This document shows positions 1-5,420 of a stretch of DNA of 7,624 nucleotides, piece after piece; position 1 is the stretch's first letter; the number at the start of each line of letters is the position of its first letter. Below the pieces are notes generated by a model, which saw only the letters and a list, made by a program, of their open reading frames with translations, had not been told where the DNA came from and made no database searches. The stretch lies in NCBI GenBank assembly GCA_029267455.1, contig JAJUIX010000056.1, positions 1 through 7,624 on the forward strand. Reading direction: 5' to 3'. Origin of the DNA: Enteractinococcus sp. GTDB lineage: Bacteria; Actinomycetota; Actinomycetes; Actinomycetales; Micrococcaceae. A program made the position numbers and the translations under genes.

Positions 1-1092
1 CCAGGTGAGCATGTTTTCGCCGAAGAACGGGGCGATCAGCGACAGCCCACCGATGAAGTACAGGGCATTGGCCGGGGTCTGATATTTCGGGTGGAGTTGA
101 CCAAACCAGGCCGGGAGCATTCCGGTGCGCGCCATCGAGTAGACGAGACGTGAAGCGCCCAGCAACAGGGAGTTCCACGAGGTCAGAATGCCAGCGATAC
201 CGCCGGCGATGAGGATATTGGCCATGAGCTGCGAATTAAACAGCGCACCGAACGCATCAGCTACCGCGATGTCGGTTTGCGCGAGTTCTTCAACACCCAT
301 GGCGGACGAGGTGGTCAACACGACCATGATGTACCAGGCGGTGGCCATGGCAACCGAAATGATGACGAGTCGGCCGATTTTTCTGGCGGGGACGTTGACC
401 TCTTCGGCAGACTGCGGGATCACATCGAAACCGATAAACAGAAACGGAATCGCAATCAGAACGGTGAAAAACCCAGCCGTGCCCGGGGTGAACAGCGGTT
501 CCATATTGGCCGCTTCACCACGCGTGGCGGAACCGAAAATCATCAAGACCCCGACCACCAGCAAGAAGATCACGGTGAAGTTTTGCGCAATCGAAGCCTG
601 TTTAACCCCGCGCACATTCAGCCAGGTAATGATGAGACCACCAATCACGCCAATGAGCGCCCAGGTCAAATGCACGGTGTGGCCGGCGACCTCCCACAGC
701 GGGATCGCGTTGATCTCGGGGAAAATATAGGCCACCGTGCGCGGAAATGCGACCGCTTCAAACGCCACAATGGTGACATATCCACCGACCAACGCCCACG
801 AACCGATGAAAGCAAACCGTGGGCCGAGCCCACGCAACACGTATTGGTGCACCCCGCCCGCGAGCGGCATCGCCGAGGTCAGCTCGGAATATACCAGCCC
901 GACCGTGGCCATAATTGCGCCACCCACCACGATGGCTACGACCGCGCCCATCGTCCCAGCATTTTCAATCCAGCCGCCGGTCAGGACCACCCAACCGAAA
1001 CCGATCATCGCGCCAAAACCAAGGGCGAGCGCGTCAAAATTGGTCAGCGTTTTGGCCAGCGAGACTGGTTCTTTTGTGGTCTGTGAGGACAT
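1..1092 (-). CDS. APC-superfamily amino acid/amine permease (partial, C-terminus beyond window)
   Basis: This is an integral membrane transporter that probably imports an amino acid or amine by proton or sodium symport; the substrate cannot be read from the sequence. The visible 364 residues start at an ATG preceded by a GAAAGG-like ribosome site. The frame stays open to position 1, so the C-terminal part is missing. Residues 23-37 (LGFGAMIGFGW) match the broken-helix GxxIGxG signature of APC transporter TM1. About nine hydrophobic segments follow, near residues 22-40, 46-67, 95-117, 142-160, 170-187, 205-225, 240-262, 285-310 and 343-358. The loop after TM6 (GFDVIPQSAEEVNVPARKIGR, residues 221-241) and the block near 302-322 (LTSWNSLLLGASRLVYSMAR) are also typical of the superfamily. 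It is divergent from the riboswitch-controlled monooxygenase gene, so uptake of a sulfur-containing amino acid or amine is a reasonable inference, but not shown. Confidence 0.9.
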   Translation of the reverse strand, partial: MSSQTTKEPVSLAKTLTNFDALALGFGAMIGFGWVVLTGGWIENAGTMGAVVAIVVGGAIMATVGLVYSELTSAMPLAGGVHQYVLRGLGPRFAFIGSWALVGGYVTIVAFEAVAFPRTVAYIFPEINAIPLWEVAGHTVHLTWALIGVIGGLIITWLNVRGVKQASIAQNFTVIFLLVVGVLMIFGSATRGEAANMEPLFTPGTAGFFTVLIAIPFLFIGFDVIPQSAEEVNVPARKIGRLVIISVAMATAWYIMVVLTTSSAMGVEELAQTDIAVADAFGALFNSQLMANILIAGGIAGILTSWNSLLLGASRLVYSMARTGMLPAWFGQLHPKYQTPANALYFIGGLSLIAPFFGENMLTW

Positions 1093-1210
1093 GATGTTAC
1101 CTTTCTGACGTTTATTGCCCACGATACGCCCTAGTGAAACCACCCCCGAAACAATGTGACAAATAGATTCGCAAAGTTGGTGTTATGTGTGCCAGAATCA
1201 GTACTGGTAA

Positions 1211-1294
1211 CCATCCAGAGCGGCTAAGAGATCTGGCTCGACGACGCCGCAGCAACCACCCTGACGGGGAAGGTGCTACCGCCAGAACCGATGG
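1211..1294 (+). ncRNA. SAM-I-clan (S-box-like) riboswitch
   Basis: This cis-acting RNA in the leader of the monooxygenase gene should bind S-adenosylmethionine and lower expression when sulfur is plentiful. P1 is CCATC (1211-1215) with GATGG (1290-1294), followed by the AGAG joining segment. P2 is GCGGC (1220-1224) with GCCGC (1246-1250), enclosing an AAGAGA...GACGAC internal region that resembles the S-box kink-turn. The conserved GCAACC follows at 1252-1257. P3 is ACC plus CCC (1255-1261) closed by GGGG and GGT (1266-1274), and the invariant-type GGTGCTA is at 1272-1278. Only about ten bases separate GGTGCTA from the 3' strand of P1, so the usual P4 hairpin seems absent. P1 ends immediately before AAGGAG and no terminator intervenes, so control is probably at translation initiation. 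A covariance-model scan would settle whether it is SAM-I or a SAM-I/IV variant. Confidence 0.82.
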
Positions 1295-1300
1295 AAGGAG
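1295..1300 (+). promoter_or_regulatory. Ribosome binding site that decides the monooxygenase start
   Basis: AAGGAG lies 8 bases before the GTG at 1309 and directly abuts the 3' strand of riboswitch stem P1. It supports the GTG at 1309 over the in-frame GTG at 1273, which is part of the conserved GGTGC element of the riboswitch. It also places the ribosome site where ligand-stabilised P1 could block it. Confidence 0.8.
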
Positions 1301-1308
1301 TTCTCATC

Positions 1309-2697
1309 GTGTCATCACAACGGCAAATCCTCTTCAACGCTTTCGACATGAACTGTGTCGGGCACCAATCGCCAGGTCTGTGGCGTCATCCGCAGGACAA
1401 ATCCCGCGATTACAACAAGCTGTCCTACTGGACCGATCTCGCCCAAACGTTAGAAAAAGGCCTGTTTGACGGTCTCTTCATCGCCGACGTGCTGGGTCCC
1501 TATGATGTCTACGGCGGCAACGCCAACGCCGCACTGAAATCCGGTGCACAAGTGCCAGTCAATGACCCTTTCCTGTTAGTCTCCGCGATGGCCGCCGTCA
1601 CGAAGCACCTCGGCTTTGGCGTCACCGCTGGCACCGCCTATGAACACCCATTCCCCTTCGCCCGCCGGCTGGCCACCCTGGACCACCTCACTGAGGGCCG
1701 CGTCGGGTGGAACGTGGTAACCGGCTATCTCCCCTCAGCAGCCCGCAACATGGGCAACGACGATCAAATGGAACACGATCGTCGCTACGACCACGCCGAC
1801 GAATACCTCGAAGTCATCTACAAGCTGCTCGAAGGCTCTTGGGAAGACGACGCGGTGCAATTCGACCGCGAATCCGGGGTCTTCACCGATTTCAAGAAAG
1901 TGCACAACATTGGTCACGAGGGTGAGTTCTTCAAAGTGCCGGGGGCTGCGGTCACTGAACCATCGCCACAGCGCACCCCCGTGATTTATCAAGCGGGCGC
2001 CTCGACCCGCGGCCGCGCGTTTAGCGCAAAGCATGCTGAAGCGACCTTCATGAACTCGCCCACGGCCGAACTGTTGGGACAGTCGATCGCTAAGACACGC
2101 GCCGCACTGGTTGACGCCGGCCGCGATCCCTACGACATCAAAGTCTTTGGCATGCAGACGATCGTCACCGGTGAGACCGATGCCGAAGCGCAAGAGAAAT
2201 ACCGTGATTTGGCACAATATGCCGACGTTGAGGGCGCACTGGCGCTGATGTCAGGTTGGATGGGCACCGACTTCTCCAAATACGATCTCGATGCCCCCAT
2301 CGGGCACATCGAATCCAATGCGATTCAGTCGGCTGCCGAAACCTTCCGCAAGGCTTCCGGTGACGGCGAAGAATGGACTGTTCGCAAGCTCGCCGAGTGG
2401 GTCGGGGTTGGCGGTTTTGGTCCGGTGCTGATTGGATCGGGTGCCACCGTGGCCGAAGAACTCATCAAGATCCAGGATGAAACCGATGTTGATGGCTTCA
2501 ACCTGGCCTACCACATCACCCCGGGCACATTCGAAGACATCGTGGAATACGTTGTTCCCGAGCTGCAAGAACGTGGCCGCTATAAGACCGAATACACCGA
2601 CGGTACGCTGCGTCATAAACTCTTCGGCCGTGGTGATCATCTGCCAGACAACCACATCGGCGCCGGCTATAAACTTGGTGCCAGCGCACTCGTCTAA
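1309..2697 (+). CDS. NtaA/SnaA/DszA-family FMN-dependent monooxygenase
   Basis: This 462-residue cytosolic flavin monooxygenase has the luciferase-like TIM-barrel fold. Relatives use FMNH2 from a separate reductase and O2 to cleave C-N or C-S bonds (nitrilotriacetate, EDTA, pristinamycin IIA precursor, dibenzothiophene sulfone). The length is close to DszA and NtaA. Family landmarks are GLWRHP near 23-28, LEKGLFDGLFIAD at 48-60, LTEGRVGWNVVTGY at 127-140 with AARN just after, HDRRYDHADEYLEVI at 156-170, QAGASTRGRAFSAKHAEATF at 228-247, the DGFNL...PGTFEDIVEYVVPELQERG block at 395-423 and the TEYTDGTLRHKLFG tail. The GTG start follows AAGGAG by 8 bases. The SAM-type riboswitch ahead of it argues for a role in assimilating sulfur from an organic compound. 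No flavin reductase partner is encoded in the window. The family assignment is firm; the substrate is unknown, and dszA itself should not be claimed. Confidence 0.93.
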   Translation: MSSQRQILFNAFDMNCVGHQSPGLWRHPQDKSRDYNKLSYWTDLAQTLEKGLFDGLFIADVLGPYDVYGGNANAALKSGAQVPVNDPFLLVSAMAAVTKHLGFGVTAGTAYEHPFPFARRLATLDHLTEGRVGWNVVTGYLPSAARNMGNDDQMEHDRRYDHADEYLEVIYKLLEGSWEDDAVQFDRESGVFTDFKKVHNIGHEGEFFKVPGAAVTEPSPQRTPVIYQAGASTRGRAFSAKHAEATFMNSPTAELLGQSIAKTRAALVDAGRDPYDIKVFGMQTIVTGETDAEAQEKYRDLAQYADVEGALALMSGWMGTDFSKYDLDAPIGHIESNAIQSAAETFRKASGDGEEWTVRKLAEWVGVGGFGPVLIGSGATVAEELIKIQDETDVDGFNLAYHITPGTFEDIVEYVVPELQERGRYKTEYTDGTLRHKLFGRGDHLPDNHIGAGYKLGASALV

Positions 2698-2711
2698 CGA
2701 AAGCTCAAGCG

Positions 2712-2763
2712 AAAAGACCGACCTATCACCGGCTCAGTGCCGGGCGGACGGGTCGGTCTTTTT
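2712..2763 (+). terminator. Nested Rho-independent terminator, probably bidirectional
   Basis: A perfect 12-bp outer stem (2712-2723 with 2751-2762, AAAAGACCGACC and its complement) encloses an inner hairpin, CCGGC (2729-2733) with GCCGG (2739-2743) around a TCAGT loop. The rightward strand ends in TTTTT. It lies 15 bases after the monooxygenase stop. The leftward strand ends in TTTT and follows the stop of the convergent aldo/keto reductase gene by about 20 bases, so both messages could end here. Confidence 0.92.
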
Positions 2764-2783
2764 GTGTCGCAGCGTGCTATTGA

Positions 2784-3725
2784 TTATGCAAACGGCTTGG
2801 AAACGGTATCCAATCGCTGCACTTCGTCATCTGAAAGTTTCAGTTCAGCCGCGGCCATCAGCGCAGGCAGCTGCTCCGGGGTGGAAGCAGAGGCAACCGG
2901 AGCAGTCACGTCTTTGGCTAGCAGCCATGCCAACGCAACCGTTGCTGGTTCAACGGCGCGAGCTTCTGCGATTTCTACGACGACGTCAACAACTTGCAAG
3001 GACTCATCCATCATGAGGTCTTTGACGAAGTCCTCACGGGCTTGTCCTTGAATATCTGCTTTCGACCGGTATTTACCGGTCAGCACACCCGAAGCCAGCG
3101 CAAAATACGGGAAGATTGCGGCATCATAGTCTTGAGCGATGGACAGATAGGATTGTTCGAATTCCCGGCGGTTCAGCAGGTTATACTGCGGCTGAATTGC
3201 GACGGGTATGGTGTGGTTACCAGCGTAGGCGACTTCAAACCATTGGCGCATCCGAGCAGGGGAGTAGTTGGATAACCCAAGGTGCTTGACCTTGCCAGAT
3301 TCGACCAGAGATTCAGCGTGGAGCACCTGGTTTATGACGTCCACTTTTTCGTCGTCGTAGTGGGCGTAATAGATATCAATGTAATCGGTGTTTAGACGCT
3401 TGAGCGACTCATCCAGAGCGGCTTCAACATTCGCCTCTCTGAGTCCGGGGCGGGACGGGAGCCCTCCGACTTTGGTTGCGATGATGACGTCGTCGCGGTT
3501 GCCGCGTGCTTGGAGCCATTCCCCAAGGATCTGTTCTGATTCGCCACCTTCGTGCCCTTCTGCCCAGACGGAGTAGAGATCTGCGGTGTCAATGAAGTTT
3601 CCGCCGGCTTCGACAAAGGCATCTAGGACAGCAAATGAAGTGTCTCGGTCTGAGGTCCACCCAAATGTGTTACCACCGAGATTCAGTGGAAAAATGTCAA
3701 GATCGGTGCGGGGAATACGAATCAA
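2784..3725 (-). CDS. Aldo/keto reductase
   Basis: This 313-residue NADPH-dependent oxidoreductase of the AKR superfamily should reduce an aldehyde or ketone in the cytosol; the substrate is unknown. The catalytic tetrad is visible: Asp46 and Tyr51 in NFIDTADLYS, Lys85 in IATKVG and His122 in YYAHYDD. Further family blocks are GGNTFGW near the N-terminus, VRWI-equivalent VKHLGLSNYSPARMRQW at 146-162, QPQYNLLNR at 178-186 (the nicotinamide-stacking Tyr region) and FALASGVLTGKY at 208-219. The start is a TTG: AAGGAG lies 5 bases upstream (3731-3736), an in-frame TAA sits just before it, and no ATG is nearby. It is divergent from a MarR-family gene 117 bp away, which makes that regulator the likely controller. 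The C-terminal cofactor-binding segment is close to SASTPEQL (279-286), as in the AKR11/YajO-type branch. Confidence 0.93.
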   Translation of the reverse strand: MIRIPRTDLDIFPLNLGGNTFGWTSDRDTSFAVLDAFVEAGGNFIDTADLYSVWAEGHEGGESEQILGEWLQARGNRDDVIIATKVGGLPSRPGLREANVEAALDESLKRLNTDYIDIYYAHYDDEKVDVINQVLHAESLVESGKVKHLGLSNYSPARMRQWFEVAYAGNHTIPVAIQPQYNLLNRREFEQSYLSIAQDYDAAIFPYFALASGVLTGKYRSKADIQGQAREDFVKDLMMDESLQVVDVVVEIAEARAVEPATVALAWLLAKDVTAPVASASTPEQLPALMAAAELKLSDDEVQRLDTVSKPFA

Positions 3726-3842
3726 ATAAGCTCCTTAGAACATTGGTGCACTCAGAAAAGTAGGCGCGCAGGAAAACACGGCACGCCTTAAATTCAACGT
3801 ATCGACGGGAAGTTTCCACGTCAACTTATGTAAGCTAATGGT
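3726..3842. promoter_or_regulatory. Divergent promoter region between the aldo/keto reductase and MarR genes
   Basis: These 117 bp must hold both promoters. For the MarR gene a TAAGCT (TAnnnT type -10) at 3831-3836 would start transcription at or within a base or two of the ATG, and no Shine-Dalgarno sequence precedes that ATG, so the message may be leaderless; no good -35 is seen. Possible operators are an imperfect inverted repeat, GACGGGAA (3804-3811) against TTCCACGTC (3814-3822), and a near-direct repeat, TCAACGTAT (3794-3802) and TCAACTTAT (3821-3829). These sites are weak and rest on inspection only. Confidence 0.5.
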
Positions 3843-4340
3843 ATGAATCCTGGATCCGAACCCCGTTGGTTGACCGAAGAACAAGACTTTACATGGCGAG
3901 CGGTGTGGTCACTCATGACATGGCTTCCCGCCAAACTTGATCGACAGCTACGCGAAGACACGGGGCTGAGCCTGTACGAGTACTATGCGCTCTCGCAGCT
4001 TTCGGAAGCCCCTGATCGATCCATTCGTCTGAGCGAACTGGCCGGTATCACCAATATGACCTTGTCACATCTTTCGCGGGTCATGGCCCGTATGGAGAAA
4101 GCCGGCTGGGTCGAACGCGAACCGGATCCGGTCGATGGTCGCTACACACTCGGTATATTGACCGATACCGGGATGGACAAGGTGGAAGAAATGGCCCCGG
4201 GCCACGTTGAAGCAGTCCAACAGGCCATTTTCGACCAGCTCACCGATCAACAGGCCCGCGCTCTTGGTGAGGCTGCAGCCCGAGTTGCTGAAGCGGTTTC
4301 GCCTCATGGTGAGGTCACAGGCCCACCTTCGACGCGGTAA
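3843..4340 (+). CDS. MarR-family transcriptional regulator
   Basis: This 165-residue protein should be a dimeric winged-helix DNA-binding regulator, usually a repressor released by a small ligand or oxidant. The domain order fits MarR: an N-terminal dimerisation helix (WRAVWSLMTWLPAKLDRQLREDTGLSLYEYYAL, about 18-50); the helix-turn-helix at 61-87, with recognition helix NMTLSHLSRVMARMEKAGWV near 71-90; the wing with the usual R-D-x-D-x-R pattern, REPDPVDGRYTLGILTDTG, 92-110; and a C-terminal dimerisation helix near 122-152. There is no cysteine in the whole protein, so a thiol switch as in OhrR is excluded and a ligand-binding mechanism is more likely. The gene diverges from the aldo/keto reductase gene, the usual arrangement for a local regulator, and is convergent with the flavin oxidoreductase gene 9 bp beyond its stop. 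Confidence 0.93.
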   Translation: MNPGSEPRWLTEEQDFTWRAVWSLMTWLPAKLDRQLREDTGLSLYEYYALSQLSEAPDRSIRLSELAGITNMTLSHLSRVMARMEKAGWVEREPDPVDGRYTLGILTDTGMDKVEEMAPGHVEAVQQAIFDQLTDQQARALGEAAARVAEAVSPHGEVTGPPSTR

Positions 4341-4349
4341 CAGCTTGTA

Positions 4350-5366
4350 CTAGCGGGCTCGGCAGGCGTCCATGAGCAAGCGGTCAGATGCCCGTTGTGC
4401 TTCTGGGTCCCAGATATTGCCGGTGAGCAGTATTTCATCGGCCTGCGTATAGGCCACCACGGCGTCGAGGTGTTCGATGACCTCATCGGGTGTGCCATAA
4501 ATTGTGGTGGCCAGCGCCCGATCGAGGCGGCGGCGCTGCTGCGCTGACAAGGTCTCAAGACGGATGTCTCGCGGGTCTTCGAGCGGGGCAAAGACTCCGG
4601 TGCTTCTCGACTGGGTGAGTGCCCAGGCCTCCGATAAGACAAGGTGCTCGGCTTCTTGGTGAGTCGACGCCGTCGCAATGTTGACCGAGGCAATGACATA
4701 GGAGGATTGGTTGCGCGGCTTGGACGCTACAAAACTTTCGCGATACTGGGCAACCACGGGGGAGTGCTTGTCGGAAGTTTTGAGCCCGTTGGTCACGCAG
4801 GGACCGCCAAGCACCAGCCCCAGACCGCGCGACGCAGCAAATTCAGCTGATCCGCCACCGGTCAGGATGAAGAGTTCGGTGCGCGAATAATCTTGGGGGT
4901 AGGCGGTGATGCCTGCCGTGCCATCAAGGTATGAGATAAGTTCGTCCACGTCGTCGCGAAAATGCTCCTTGGTGTCAGGAGTGTGTCGCAGGGCGGTGCG
5001 GACAGGTTTGGTGAAGCCCACCGACGTGCCGAGGCCAATATCGATACGCGATCCGTAGAGGGCCTGCAGCGTGCCGATCTGTTCGGCAATGACCAGCGGT
5101 TGATGACTGGGGACCATGATTCCTCCGGTGCCCAGCCGAATGCGGGAGGTCGCAGCAGCAAGATGCGGCAGGAACACCGTGGGCGTGGAGCCGACGATCC
5201 CGGGCACCGAGTGGTGTTCGGCCACCCAGAACCGGTGATACCCCAGCGCTTCGGCGGCCTGAGCGCGGGCGGTAACTTCGGCGAAAATCTGCGGAGCCTC
5301 AACGGTTTCACCATTGACCACCCGGGTGTTGGCGCGGTCAAGGATGGACAGTGGGACGGTGCTCAT
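4350..5366 (-). CDS. LLM-class flavin-dependent oxidoreductase (MsnO8-like, luciferase group 1)
   Basis: This 338-residue protein has the bacterial-luciferase-like fold and probably uses reduced FMN. It belongs to a different branch from the monooxygenase at 1309. Landmarks are PLSILDRA at 5-12; LGYHRFWVAEHHSVPGIVGSTP at 41-62, the RxWVAEHH motif; SRIRLGTGGIMVPSHQPLVIAEQIGTLQALYGSRIDIGLGTSVG at 74-117, corresponding to the GGVMLPNH...PGRIDLGLGR block; and YGTPDEVIEHL at 290-300. The ATG has no clear ribosome site. A TATGAT box at 5378-5383 on the same strand would give a leader of only about 5 bases, but the gene also lies just 54 bp after the stop of the thiamine diphosphate-enzyme homologue and could be read from that message. 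The substrate is unknown. Its stop lies 9 bp from that of the convergent MarR gene, with no hairpin between them. Confidence 0.92.
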   Translation of the reverse strand: MSTVPLSILDRANTRVVNGETVEAPQIFAEVTARAQAAEALGYHRFWVAEHHSVPGIVGSTPTVFLPHLAAATSRIRLGTGGIMVPSHQPLVIAEQIGTLQALYGSRIDIGLGTSVGFTKPVRTALRHTPDTKEHFRDDVDELISYLDGTAGITAYPQDYSRTELFILTGGGSAEFAASRGLGLVLGGPCVTNGLKTSDKHSPVVAQYRESFVASKPRNQSSYVIASVNIATASTHQEAEHLVLSEAWALTQSRSTGVFAPLEDPRDIRLETLSAQQRRRLDRALATTIYGTPDEVIEHLDAVVAYTQADEILLTGNIWDPEAQRASDRLLMDACRAR

Positions 5367-5383
5367 AGCTTCAGCCCATCATA

Positions 5384-5401
5384 TGGCACAGTGGGGTGCC
5401 A
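5384..5401. repeat. 18-bp interrupted palindrome upstream of the flavin oxidoreductase gene
   Basis: TGGCAC (5384-5389) and GTGCCA (5396-5401) are perfect inverted arms around a 6-bp spacer. The palindrome sits immediately upstream of the TATGAT box of the leftward flavin oxidoreductase gene and 20 bp downstream of the stop of the preceding gene. There is no U-run, so an operator is more likely than a terminator. It could also be chance, since the arms are short. Confidence 0.45.
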
Positions 5402-5420
5402 ATGGTGTACGCGACGAGAG

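Noticed and set aside
188..1108. Several rightward open frames of 120-270 codons across the left end
   Set aside because: They are antisense to the permease, and their translations are low-complexity without any recognisable domain. The leftward frame gives a continuous, convincing APC transporter.
1155..1175. A CRP/GlxR site at the TGTGA of 1157
   Set aside because: The second half-site is GATTC rather than TCACA at N6 spacing, so only one arm matches.
1150..1200. Promoters for the permease and for the riboswitch leader (for example GTGACA at 1156-1161 and TATGTG at 1184-1189)
   Set aside because: Both genes must have promoters here, but no -35/-10 pair with acceptable spacing could be found, so no site is claimed.
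1273..1308. Upstream in-frame GTG (1273) as start of the monooxygenase, giving 12 extra residues
   Set aside because: That GTG is part of the conserved GGTGC element of the riboswitch. The GTG at 1309 has AAGGAG at the right distance, and the protein then begins at the usual family position.
1309..2697. Naming the monooxygenase dszA, ntaA or snaA
   Set aside because: The family is clear, but substrate specificity cannot be read from sequence, and none of the usual partner genes (dszB/C, flavin reductase) is present.
3838..3846. Two-codon upstream frame ATG-GTA-TGA overlapping the MarR start (ATGA)
   Set aside because: There is no ribosome site, and such short strings occur by chance. If the message is leaderless the upstream ATG would not be transcribed.
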